From assembly GCA_964435475.1 (NCBI GenBank), contig CAYSZB010000052.1:1-15568 (forward strand): 15,568 bases of DNA. Direction: 5' to 3'. Below, one piece after another: positions 6,684 to 14,043 of this stretch; position 1 is the stretch's first letter, and each line of letters begins with the position of its first letter. The position numbers and the translations under genes were made by a program. Under the pieces are notes generated by a model, which was given only the letters and a program-made list of their open reading frames with translations, searched no databases and was not told the origin of the DNA. The DNA is from CAYSZB01 sp964435475. Its GTDB lineage: Bacteria > Chloroflexota > Anaerolineae > Anaerolineales > Anaerolineaceae.

Positions 6684-8717
6684 ATGCCCAACAAACAGGA
6701 AAGGCTGGCATACACCACCAAGGCACAGGCGATTGTTTCGCAAATGACCCTGGACGAAAAAATTGACCTGATGAGCGGCAAACTTGGACTAAAAGAAATG
6801 GCGGATATGCTCACCGGGAAGGGCTACAATGCCCGTCCTTGGGGTGCCGGCGGTAACAAGCGCCTGGGCATCCCCAAAATGCTCTTCTGTGATGGACCGC
6901 GCGGGGTTGTTTCGGGTAACTCCACATGTTTCCCGGTCACCATGGCCCGCGGGGCGGCTTTTGACACTGGGCTCGAAGAACGGGTCGGCGAAGCGATCGG
7001 CAAGGAAGTGCGTGCCAATGGCGGCAACTACTTTGGCGGTGTGTGCATCAACCTGCCCTATAACCCGGGCTGGGGACGCAGCCAGGAGGTCTACGGCGAA
7101 GACAGTATGCATATGGGCAAACTGGGAGTTGCCCTGGTGCGGGGTGTGCAGAAACACAATGTGATCGCCTGCCTCAAACACTATGCTTTCAACACCATGG
7201 AGTGCAAGCGCTTTTCTGTCTCGGTGACCGCTGATAAGCGCACCGAGCGTGAGATCTACCTGCGCCATTTCAAGCAGTGTGTTGATGCCGGTGCGGCTTC
7301 GGTGATGGGCGCATACAATAAATATGAAGGTACCCACTGCTGTCACAATTCCTACCTGCTGCGGGATGTGCTTAAAAAAGAGTGGGATTTCGACGGCTTT
7401 GTCATTTCGGATTTCATGTGGGGCGTGCGGGACGCGGTCGGTGGGATCCGCGGCGGCTGTGATATCGAAATGCCGCAGACCGTGAAATACACCCGCGGTA
7501 AGGTCAAAAAAGCGCTCAAAGCGGGCAGTATAACCCTTGAGCAGATCGATGATGCGGTTCTGCGCATCGTACGCACACTTCTGGCGTTCAGCGAAGCACA
7601 AGATCCCCAGGAATACCCGCTCTCGCTCTGCCAGAGCAAAGAACACCTGGATCTGGCGGAGGAAGTGGCGCGAAAATCGCTGACCCTGGTTAAAAATGAG
7701 CAGGTTTTACCCTTTGACAGGGCTCCTCAAAGCATTGTTGTGGTGGGTGACCTGGCAAAAGTGCAGAATATTGGTGATCACGGCTCCTCCTGGATCAAGC
7801 GCGGCAACCCGGACACGATCCTCGAGCAGTTGGTCGAGCGTTTTAGCGCAGAAAAAGTGATCCATATTGCCGACAAAGATGTGCCTTCCAGTCTGCAAGC
7901 CATAAAAGATGCCTCAGCGGTTATTTTCGTCATGGGTTTGGGGCATGGTGATGAGGGTGAGTTCGTTTCCGAAAAAGTGAAGACCGGCGGCGATCGCAAG
8001 AAAACACTTGGACTGCATGCCAATGAAGTGGAGATCCTCAGCCAATACGGCAGCCTGAACCCAAACTCAGCAGTGGTCCTGATCGGTGGCAATATGCTGC
8101 TGCTTGACCCATGGTATGACCGGGTGCCGGCGATCCTGATGGCCTATTACCCCGGTGCACGCGGCGGAAAGGCGGTGGTCGATACGCTCTTTGGCGATAA
8201 CAATCCCTCTGGCAAGACCCCCTTTGTTACAGTCAAAGACGAGAAAGACCTGCCGCAGGTGGACTGGGATGCAGACGAGCAATTCTACGAGTATTATCAC
8301 GGCTATGCCAGGCTGGACAAGCAGAATAAAGAAGCGCGTGTGCCATATGGCTTTGGCTTGAGCTACACAACCTTTGAACTGACGGATGCCCGATTTATAA
8401 AAAACCAGGATAATAAAGCGCATTTCGAAGTCAGGGTGACCAACACCGGCAAGGTGAAGGGTGGGGAGGTAGCCCAGCTGTATGTTGGCTGGAACGATTC
8501 GGCTGTAGACCGCCCGGAGCGCTCCTTGATGGACTTTAACAAGGTTTACCTCGAACCGGGCAAGAGCCGGTTGGTGGAGCTGGTGGTTGCGAAGTCCGAC
8601 CTGGCATACTGGGATGAGAAGAGAGCCTGCTTTGTCGAGGAGGATATCACGTATACGGCATTCATTGGCAACAGTGCACACAGAAGCAGCCAGGTGGCGG
8701 TCGACTTCCACTTTTAA
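6684..8717 (+). CDS. Glycoside hydrolase family 3 enzyme, complete (beta-glucosidase-like)
   Basis: A 677-residue GH3 enzyme without a signal peptide, so a cytoplasmic beta-glycosidase. The N-terminal TIM barrel (about 1-300) carries CDGPRG with Asp70, GWGRSQEVYGED (Arg132, Asp140), CLKHY (Lys165-His166) and GFVISDF, where Asp243 is the expected nucleophile. The alpha/beta-sandwich domain (about 330-530) holds the acid/base region; DEGEF at 423-427 offers Glu424 or Glu426, but the usual ESEGxDR form is not kept. An FnIII-like domain follows PYGFGLSYTTFEL and runs to the C-terminus. The start is the ATG at 6684, with AAGGAGAG at 6669-6676 and a 7-base spacer; a TTG six bases earlier would sit too close to that site. 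It lies 88 bp after the first GH3 on the same strand, with no terminator seen between them, so co-transcription is likely. The two GH3 proteins are clearly divergent, so this is not a recent tandem duplication. Confidence 0.93.
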   Translation: MPNKQERLAYTTKAQAIVSQMTLDEKIDLMSGKLGLKEMADMLTGKGYNARPWGAGGNKRLGIPKMLFCDGPRGVVSGNSTCFPVTMARGAAFDTGLEERVGEAIGKEVRANGGNYFGGVCINLPYNPGWGRSQEVYGEDSMHMGKLGVALVRGVQKHNVIACLKHYAFNTMECKRFSVSVTADKRTEREIYLRHFKQCVDAGAASVMGAYNKYEGTHCCHNSYLLRDVLKKEWDFDGFVISDFMWGVRDAVGGIRGGCDIEMPQTVKYTRGKVKKALKAGSITLEQIDDAVLRIVRTLLAFSEAQDPQEYPLSLCQSKEHLDLAEEVARKSLTLVKNEQVLPFDRAPQSIVVVGDLAKVQNIGDHGSSWIKRGNPDTILEQLVERFSAEKVIHIADKDVPSSLQAIKDASAVIFVMGLGHGDEGEFVSEKVKTGGDRKKTLGLHANEVEILSQYGSLNPNSAVVLIGGNMLLLDPWYDRVPAILMAYYPGARGGKAVVDTLFGDNNPSGKTPFVTVKDEKDLPQVDWDADEQFYEYYHGYARLDKQNKEARVPYGFGLSYTTFELTDARFIKNQDNKAHFEVRVTNTGKVKGGEVAQLYVGWNDSAVDRPERSLMDFNKVYLEPGKSRLVELVVAKSDLAYWDEKRACFVEEDITYTAFIGNSAHRSSQVAVDFHF

Positions 8718-8842
8718 GTTGGCATTACTTCGCTTGGCATAAGCCACAGGTGTGCAATCTGCCTACTTTTTTGGGGATTTTTAACCTGGATTGCTTGACG
8801 ATTTGGCACCGGAACTCCTTGGATCATGCAGGTGTAAAATTC

Positions 8843-9649
8843 TCACCTTTTCAGAAGTTGCTCAAAATTCTCCAGGTGAAGCAGATTCAGATCAACTCCG
8901 GGCTCAATAAATGGCTGTACATCATGAATGATGTTGGTCCAGTTCTGTTTCTTCAGTCTTTCCCAGACTATCCCTTTCCAGTTGTCTTTGGTCAAGGAAT
9001 CGCCAGCCCAGTTTGTCTGAGCCAGGGCGTTGTTCAGGAGGATAAGGTTGGGTTCGGGCCAGGTCGGGTCACTCAAGTACCACAGCAGGTCATAAATGTC
9101 CCGCCCCTTGGTATATGACCTTTGTAAAATGGTGTGCAGCTTTCCGGCCAGCAAAGAAGCTTTATCATGATGATGCAGCTGAAGGACAACATAGCGGCGG
9201 ATGACTGTGGTTTCCAAGCCGGCGCCCGCGGGAGGGTTGGTATCTACATCGATCTTTACCGCCAAAATTTCACTGCGCATAGGGGACAGACCCATTTCGT
9301 AAAACAGACCCTGGAAGCGGATCATGGCGCTGTTCACTGTTCTTTGATCACTGAGCTTTATTTCGACCTGGTATCCTTCTGATGACAGGTCTGAACGGAT
9401 CGCTTTTAAGTAGGAACGCAGGTTATAAGACCCCCGATCTCCTTCAAGAGAGAAATCAAGATCTTCAGAGTAGCGACCGTGTGCATATAAGAACCGCAGG
9501 GCTGTTCCGCCATGGAAGGCAAGTGGGATCATTGCCCCTGAGCGCTGCAGGGACCCCAAAATCCGAGCCTGCAAGTATTCACGCACCATGTTCCTGCCAT
9601 CCATAGGTGAGTTGGTCTGCTTAACCAAAGTATACAAATAATCTCTCAT
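8843..9649 (-). CDS. abiEii: AbiEii-type nucleotidyltransferase toxin (type IV toxin-antitoxin)
   Basis: A 268-residue protein of the AbiEii/AbiGii nucleotidyltransferase family. Visible motifs: GGTAL at 47-51, SEDLDFSLE at 61-69 (Asp63 and Asp65 as the metal-binding pair), VKID at 131-134, and the C-terminal LAGKLHTIL (Lys170) with KGRDIYDLLWYL at 181-192. Members of this family are the toxin half of the AbiE system. In characterised relatives the enzyme adds nucleotides to a target such as tRNA acceptor ends, halting growth and aborting phage infection (family knowledge). All four motifs appear intact, so it should be active. The start ATG overlaps the antitoxin stop in an ATGA arrangement (9646-9649), with GAGGA just upstream, indicating translational coupling. 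It converges on the second GH3 gene, with 125 bp between them and no convincing terminator. Confidence 0.92.
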   Translation of the reverse strand: MRDYLYTLVKQTNSPMDGRNMVREYLQARILGSLQRSGAMIPLAFHGGTALRFLYAHGRYSEDLDFSLEGDRGSYNLRSYLKAIRSDLSSEGYQVEIKLSDQRTVNSAMIRFQGLFYEMGLSPMRSEILAVKIDVDTNPPAGAGLETTVIRRYVVLQLHHHDKASLLAGKLHTILQRSYTKGRDIYDLLWYLSDPTWPEPNLILLNNALAQTNWAGDSLTKDNWKGIVWERLKKQNWTNIIHDVQPFIEPGVDLNLLHLENFEQLLKR

Positions 9650-10284
9650 AATTCCTCAAATGCAGCATCGTTCCCAGCAATTATTTGCATGATTTTCTTA
9701 TATGCTTTGTCTAACTTAGGTGTATGAAATTTTTCTGAATAATTTTTCAACAAGTCCAGGTCAATAAGTTCGGTATTCTGCAGACGCAATTCATTGAGAT
9801 AAGCAGCGGCATCCCCGCCTGGATGTAAATATACAAGGTCGAGCAGGGCTTTTTCAGGAGCAGCCAGGAAGGCACTTTGACCCCCCAGGTCGACCAACAG
9901 GTAACCAAAAAGCAACTCTGTCTTGAGGTGGCGAAACTCGTATATTCCAAGGGGTGTTGCCACCCGCTCAGGGCGGCCGGTGGACACGCTGGTTGTGCTG
10001 AACATTGTCTCCGGGATCAGGCCATAATACGCCAGGGCTGATTGCAGGCTGACATATGACGCCCTTTGCAGGTGATTGGCTACAAGAAATGGGTGGGGCT
10101 TCGTTTTTTGATATGGGGGGGCGATCGCATAGAGTCCCCTGCGGATCTGGTATATGCGACCAGCTTTCACCCAGCGGGAAAGCTGCAGACGGATCGGTTT
10201 TGGGTCTACATTTCCAGCCAGCAGCAGGGATGATGAAAAGACGGGGTCACTTCCCACCAGCTCAAGGAGCGCATTAAATTCCAT
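9646..10284 (-). CDS. abiEi: AbiEi-type antitoxin with N-terminal winged-helix domain
   Basis: A 212-residue protein of the AbiEi antitoxin/transcriptional regulator family. The N-terminus (about 1-60) is a winged helix-turn-helix with 'IRLQLSRWVKAGRIYQIRRG' ending in LYAIAPP. The body contains SYVSLQSALAYYGLIPE, a family hallmark, and the EKALLDLVYLHPGG stretch. In characterised systems AbiEi counteracts the toxin without a stable complex and represses its own operon by binding inverted repeats in the promoter. The gene order antitoxin-toxin and the 4-base overlap are typical. No Shine-Dalgarno sequence precedes the ATG at 10284; the likely -10 element lies only about seven bases upstream, so the transcript may be leaderless. 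A palindrome over the promoter is the probable self-operator. The pair is antisense to both flanking sugar operons, suggesting independent acquisition. Confidence 0.9.
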   Translation of the reverse strand: MEFNALLELVGSDPVFSSSLLLAGNVDPKPIRLQLSRWVKAGRIYQIRRGLYAIAPPYQKTKPHPFLVANHLQRASYVSLQSALAYYGLIPETMFSTTSVSTGRPERVATPLGIYEFRHLKTELLFGYLLVDLGGQSAFLAAPEKALLDLVYLHPGGDAAAYLNELRLQNTELIDLDLLKNYSEKFHTPKLDKAYKKIMQIIAGNDAAFEEL

Positions 10285-10290
10285 TGCTAC

Positions 10291-10319
10291 ATATTATCAT
10301 AAATGATAACTTATTGCAA
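10291..10319 (-). promoter_or_regulatory. Probable abiE promoter
   Basis: On the minus strand, TTGCAA (10319-10314) and TAATAT (10296-10291) are separated by 17 bp. Transcription would start at or next to the abiEi ATG at 10284. The -10 overlaps the palindrome described separately. Match to consensus is moderate (four of six in each hexamer). Confidence 0.45.
10294..10309. promoter_or_regulatory. Palindrome upstream of abiEi, candidate AbiEi operator
   Basis: TTATCAT (10294-10300) and ATGATAA (10303-10309) form a perfect 7-bp inverted repeat with a two-base centre. It sits 10-25 bp upstream of the antitoxin start and overlaps the likely -10 element, the position expected for an autorepressor site. 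That AbiEi binds it is inference from characterised AbiEi proteins. Confidence 0.55.
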
Positions 10320-10348
10320 TAGATAAACTGGTGTGTATTCTAATTATG

Positions 10349-10437
10349 GGCGGATCGGTCAAAAGTCTACCAAAATTGCCCAATGAATTTCGTTCTTATG
10401 GCTCCGCCTGTTATCTGCAGACTTTTGGTACGGATCC
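10349..10437. repeat. Imperfect inverted repeat between the abiE and lacI promoters
   Basis: CAAAAGTCT (10360-10368) is matched by AGACTTTTG (10419-10427), and outside these GGATC (10352-10356) is matched by GATCC (10433-10437), with a few unpaired bases between. A competing pair, GGCGGA (10349-10354) and TCCGCC (10403-10408), lies in the same stretch. The element lies outside both predicted transcripts, so it is not an obvious leader RNA. It could be a remnant mobile element or a protein-binding structure; its role is unknown. Confidence 0.5.
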
Positions 10438-10447
10438 TTAAAAAACA

Positions 10448-10476
10448 TTGACAAAATTCGTGAGTCTATATAAAAT
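10448..10476 (+). promoter_or_regulatory. Strong sigma70-like promoter of the lacI-GH2-MFS operon
   Basis: A perfect TTGACA (10448-10453) and TAAAAT (10471-10476, five of six to consensus) are separated by the optimal 17 bp. The predicted transcript start near 10483 lies inside the LacI-type operator, giving a leader of about 33 bases before the lacI ATG. Confidence 0.8.
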
Positions 10477-10503
10477 GTTATCGATAACGGTAACGATAAC
10501 ATT
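10474..10503. promoter_or_regulatory. LacI-family operator overlapping the -10 and transcript start
   Basis: AATGTTATCG (10474-10483) and CGATAACATT (10494-10503) form a perfect 10-bp inverted repeat around a 10-base centre. Nested within it, GTTATCGATAAC (10477-10488) is a perfect 12-bp palindrome with the central CG typical of LacI-family operators. GGTAACGATAAC (10489-10500) is a degenerate second copy, so two adjacent boxes may be present. Its overlap with the -10 element implies repression by blocking RNA polymerase. The adjacent lacI product is the obvious ligand, by inference. Confidence 0.82.
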
Positions 10504-10515
10504 CGGAGTGGTCTC

Positions 10516-11532
10516 ATGAATGGAAATTCCAAAGTCACCATAAAAGATGTTGCCCGCCAGGCGGGTGTTTCGACTCAGACCGTTTCGCGGGTGATCAATG
10601 ACCGTCCGGATGTTGCCAGGGAAACCCGGGAACGGGTGAAAGTCATCATCCAGGAACTCGGCTACCATCCCAGCATGCTGGCCCGCGGTTTGATCCAGGG
10701 GCGCAGTTGTACCCTGGGTGTCGTAACCGCTGGTTTGAAATATATTGGTCCCTCGCGGACATTGAACGGCATCACCAGCGAAGCAGAAGCCCATGGTTAT
10801 GCCCTGCTGCTTGAAGAACTTCCCCATTACACATCCACAGAAATAAAACCGATCATGGAGAGGCTGCTTTCGCACCGTGTTGATGGCATCCTGTGGGCCG
10901 TACCGGAAATTGGCGATAACCGGGCATGGCTGGAAGGTCAGCTTGCCGAGGTGCCGGTGCCAATTGTTTTCCTGACGATGCAGCCGCGCCCTGGCATAGA
11001 ATCGCTGGCGATCGATAACCATGCCGGGGCAAAGATGGCCGTGCAGCACCTCCTGGAAAAAGGACACCGCTCGATCGCCCATCTTGCCGGTCCCCAGGAA
11101 TGGTGGGAGGCGCGTGAACGCCTGCGTGGCTGGCAGGATGCCTTGCGGGAGGCGGGTCTTGCCCCCACAGTCTGTGTGGAGGGTAACTGGTCTTCCGGCA
11201 GCGGCGAACAGTCGGCTCTCAAGTTAATGGAGAACCATCATGTTGATGCAGTATTTTCTGCCAACGATCAAATGGCGCTTTCACTGCTCCTGGTTGCCCA
11301 AAGGCGGGGAATGCACATCCCGACAGACCTGGCGGTGGTTGGGTTTGATGATCTGGCTGAGTCGGCCTACTTCTATCCACCCCTGACGACCATCCACCAG
11401 GACCAGTTCGCTTTAGGTTCGCGCAGTGTGAACCGCCTGGTTGACATTATCAACATTTACCAGGAAGGGAAGGTCCCTGAGCCAATGGTGGAAATGATTC
11501 TGCCGGAGCTGGTTGTTCGTTCTACGACTTGA
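10516..11532 (+). CDS. LacI-family transcriptional regulator
   Basis: A 338-residue LacI/GalR regulator. The helix-turn-helix covers about residues 7-30 (VTIKDVARQAGVSTQTVSRV), with the recognition helix around Ser19-Val26; the hinge helix HPSMLARGL precedes the effector domain. From about 65 onward it has the periplasmic-binding-protein fold, with typical stretches such as SHRVDGILW, IDNHAGAKMAVQHLLEKGH, ANDQMALSLLLVAQRRG and AVVGFDDLAESAYF. It should bind a sugar-type effector and repress its own operon through the operator just upstream. The ATG at 10516 is preceded by GGAG (10505-10508) with a 7-base spacer. It is the first gene of a three-gene unit; only 54 bp, without a terminator, separate it from the GH2 gene. 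The effector cannot be read from sequence, but a galactoside or related sugar fits the context. Confidence 0.94.
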   Translation: MNGNSKVTIKDVARQAGVSTQTVSRVINDRPDVARETRERVKVIIQELGYHPSMLARGLIQGRSCTLGVVTAGLKYIGPSRTLNGITSEAEAHGYALLLEELPHYTSTEIKPIMERLLSHRVDGILWAVPEIGDNRAWLEGQLAEVPVPIVFLTMQPRPGIESLAIDNHAGAKMAVQHLLEKGHRSIAHLAGPQEWWEARERLRGWQDALREAGLAPTVCVEGNWSSGSGEQSALKLMENHHVDAVFSANDQMALSLLLVAQRRGMHIPTDLAVVGFDDLAESAYFYPPLTTIHQDQFALGSRSVNRLVDIINIYQEGKVPEPMVEMILPELVVRSTT

Positions 11533-11586
11533 TTTTTAATTTCTAAGAGGATTCACTGCTATTAGGATGACTGAAGGAGAGTAAGC

Positions 11587-13998
11587 ATGAAAAGACAAAA
11601 CTTTAACGCCGGATGGACTTTCTATTCAAAAGAAGAGCCCCATAACAAGAAAGCTGTCCACCTGCCTCATGATGCGATGATCTATGAAAAGCGTGTCCCG
11701 CGTCTCAAGAATGGTGCTTTGTTTGGGTACTTTCCCAGTGGGGATTATTACTATGAAAAACTCCTTTTTGGAAAAGAGGAATACCGTGGCAAGACAGTCA
11801 TCCTGGAATTTGAGGGCATTTACATGGACAGCCACGTGTTTCTTAACGGTGAAGAAGTGGGCGGCCATGTCTACGGTTACTCCAATTTCTATGTGGACCT
11901 GACTGGTAAACTGAAGATTGGCCAGGATAACCTCATCAAGGTATTTGTGCACAACTCCCAGGTACCCAATGGGCGCTGGTATACCGGCTCAGGCATTTAC
12001 CGCCCGGTCAAACTCATTGTGGCTGAAAAAGAACATATCGACCTGGATGGGGTCAAGGTCATAACCAGGTCCTATTTCCCGGCGGTCCTGGATATCACAG
12101 TGAAGGCAACCAGGTCAGATGATTGTGAGATCCGGACCGATATTCTATACGATGACGTAATTGTGGCTACTGGAACGGGAGAGCAATGTGAGATCCCTGT
12201 TCCTGATGCCCATCTGTGGGATGCTGAGCATCCGTACCTATACCAGGCCAAAGTTACCCTGCTCAGGAAGGGCAGGCTGATCGATGAGGATGTTCAGCGT
12301 TTTGGCATCCGCAAGATCGAGTGGAACGCTAAGCAGGGCTTGCTGATCAATGGCAACAGCATCAAGCTGCGTGGCGGGTGCGTCCATCACGACAATGGAC
12401 CCCTGGGAGCCTGCAGTTTTGAAGCAGCAGAGTATCGCCGGGTACGCATCCTCAAGGAATCTGGCTACAATGCCATCCGTGGTGCCCATGACCCCAAAAG
12501 CAAGGCCATGCTGGATGCCTGTGATGAGCTGGGCATGTACGTGATGGAGGAAGCTTTTGATGTCTGGTTTGAGAACAATGGAACTTATGGTTATGTGCTC
12601 TACTTCCGAGATGAATGGGAGAAAGATCTGCAGTTAATGGTCGAAAAATGCCTCAACCATCCCTCGGTCATCATGTATTCCATCGGTAATGAAATATCAG
12701 AATGCAATACGCCTGAAGGTGTGGAATACGGTAAAAAAATGGTCAGGGTCTGCCATGATATTGATGATTCACGGCCGGTCACCATGGGAGTTAACCTCAT
12801 GTTGAATGTTCTTCAAGCCAAGGGTATCAAGATTTCGCCTACCAAGGGCAAGGAATTCCATAAGGATGATGTGGTTGACCCCAAATCTGAAGAGCCTGAC
12901 GGCAAGATGAGTGGGTCAGTGATGATCAATATCATGGTATCAGTCTTGGGTGGCTTCATGAAGGGGCTCAGCAAGCCGAAACCCTCTGATAAGGCAACCC
13001 GGGAGATATTCTCGCTGCTGGACATAGCGGGGTACAACTACGGAGATATTTCTTATAAAAAGCATCATGAGTGGTACCCGGGGAGGGTCATGGTAGGTAC
13101 AGAGACTCAGCCCGATACCATCTTTGATCGCTGGGAATTGGTCAAAAAGCACCCTTACCTGGTTGGTGACTTCGTCTGGACGTCATGGGATTACCTGGGT
13201 GAATGCGGTGTTGGGGTTGTGGATTATGATAAAAACACAGGATCCTACTCAAAACCATATCCCGTGATCATTGCAGGTTGCGGCACCCACGACATCACCG
13301 GTTTCCGGGATACCCATGCCTACCAGTCTGCAGCGGTCTGGGGTGTATATGACAAACCCTATATTGCTTCCCGCCACCCGAAGAACTATACAAGAAAAAC
13401 GTTTTATGGCATTGGCTACCGCAAAACGGATGCGGTCCCGAGTTGGACTTTCGATGGATATGAAGGACACAAAACAGAAGTGCAGGTCTACAGCCAGGGG
13501 CACCAGGTTGAATTGCTGCTTAATGGGAAGTCTTTGGGAAGAAAACAGCTCAGTAAGTGCCTGGCGAAATTTGTAGTTGCCTATGCCCCCGGCAGGCTGG
13601 AGGCAGTGAGTTATGATGCCGATGGCAGGGAGCTTGCCCGGGATTTCCTCCTGACCGCAGCCAAAGAAACACGGTTGAATCTCGTTCCGGAAGTTCTCAC
13701 CCTCAAAGCCAATGGCGAAGACCTGGCATACATTAATGTGTTGCTTACGGATGATGCGGGTATTGTAAAAATGGACGAGGAAAAGACTGTGCATGTCATG
13801 GTGGAAGGCGCGGGAATACTCCAGGCGGTGGGTAGCGGCGCGCCAAGAACGACGGAGGAGTATACCGGGACCTTTTTTACCACTTACCATGGACGCATGA
13901 TCGCCATTGTGCGCAGCGGGTATGAAAAAGGTGAGATCACCGTCACATTTTCTAGCGAAAGTCTGAAAGAACAGGTTGTTAAGATCCGGGTGGAATAA
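11587..13998 (+). CDS. Glycoside hydrolase family 2 enzyme (beta-galactosidase-like)
   Basis: An 803-residue GH2 enzyme, cytoplasmic by lack of a signal peptide. The N-terminal sugar-binding/jelly-roll domain (about 10-150) includes FEGIYMDSHVFLNGEEVG and NGRWYTGSGIYR. An immunoglobulin-like beta-sandwich follows (about 150-245), then the TIM barrel with IKLRGGCVHHDNGPLG. Catalytic residues by motif are Glu369 in SIGNE (acid/base) and Glu506 in VGTET (nucleophile). After VGDFVWTSWDYLGE come C-terminal beta-sandwich domains with VQVYSQGHQVELLLNG. The two catalytic glutamates are 137 residues apart, against about 76 in E. coli LacZ. The extra residues (about 396-470) form a Lys-rich then hydrophobic stretch that I recall from related GH2 proteins of anaerobic Firmicutes. 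Activity could be beta-galactosidase, or another GH2 specificity such as beta-glucuronidase. AAGGAG at 11574-11579 supports the start. It lies between the regulator and the transporter in one operon. Confidence 0.92.
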   Translation: MKRQNFNAGWTFYSKEEPHNKKAVHLPHDAMIYEKRVPRLKNGALFGYFPSGDYYYEKLLFGKEEYRGKTVILEFEGIYMDSHVFLNGEEVGGHVYGYSNFYVDLTGKLKIGQDNLIKVFVHNSQVPNGRWYTGSGIYRPVKLIVAEKEHIDLDGVKVITRSYFPAVLDITVKATRSDDCEIRTDILYDDVIVATGTGEQCEIPVPDAHLWDAEHPYLYQAKVTLLRKGRLIDEDVQRFGIRKIEWNAKQGLLINGNSIKLRGGCVHHDNGPLGACSFEAAEYRRVRILKESGYNAIRGAHDPKSKAMLDACDELGMYVMEEAFDVWFENNGTYGYVLYFRDEWEKDLQLMVEKCLNHPSVIMYSIGNEISECNTPEGVEYGKKMVRVCHDIDDSRPVTMGVNLMLNVLQAKGIKISPTKGKEFHKDDVVDPKSEEPDGKMSGSVMINIMVSVLGGFMKGLSKPKPSDKATREIFSLLDIAGYNYGDISYKKHHEWYPGRVMVGTETQPDTIFDRWELVKKHPYLVGDFVWTSWDYLGECGVGVVDYDKNTGSYSKPYPVIIAGCGTHDITGFRDTHAYQSAAVWGVYDKPYIASRHPKNYTRKTFYGIGYRKTDAVPSWTFDGYEGHKTEVQVYSQGHQVELLLNGKSLGRKQLSKCLAKFVVAYAPGRLEAVSYDADGRELARDFLLTAAKETRLNLVPEVLTLKANGEDLAYINVLLTDDAGIVKMDEEKTVHVMVEGAGILQAVGSGAPRTTEEYTGTFFTTYHGRMIAIVRSGYEKGEITVTFSSESLKEQVVKIRVE

Positions 13999-14043
13999 AC
14001 ACCAGGGTAAAAAAATTCATTAGATTGGATAAAGGAGAAAGAA

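Noticed and set aside
6789..7646. 285-codon minus-strand open frame opposite the second GH3
   Set aside because: The plus strand carries all GH3 motifs there; the antisense product is low in family-like features and has no ribosome site logic.
4946..8717. Recent tandem duplication of the two GH3 genes
   Set aside because: The proteins differ in length, N-terminal insert and C-terminal tail and share only family motifs, so they are distant paralogues.
8718..8842. Terminator between the second GH3 and abiEii
   Set aside because: A T-run exists near 8765-8771 but no stem of useful length precedes it on either strand.
8750..9118. Plus-strand open frame of 122 codons opposite abiEii
   Set aside because: The minus-strand frame carries intact nucleotidyltransferase motifs; this frame is a shadow.
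10190..10370. Similarity between 10190-10209 (inside abiEi) and 10351-10370 (15 of 20 identical)
   Set aside because: Five consecutive mismatches interrupt the match and one copy encodes a normal AbiEi segment; no evidence of a real repeat.
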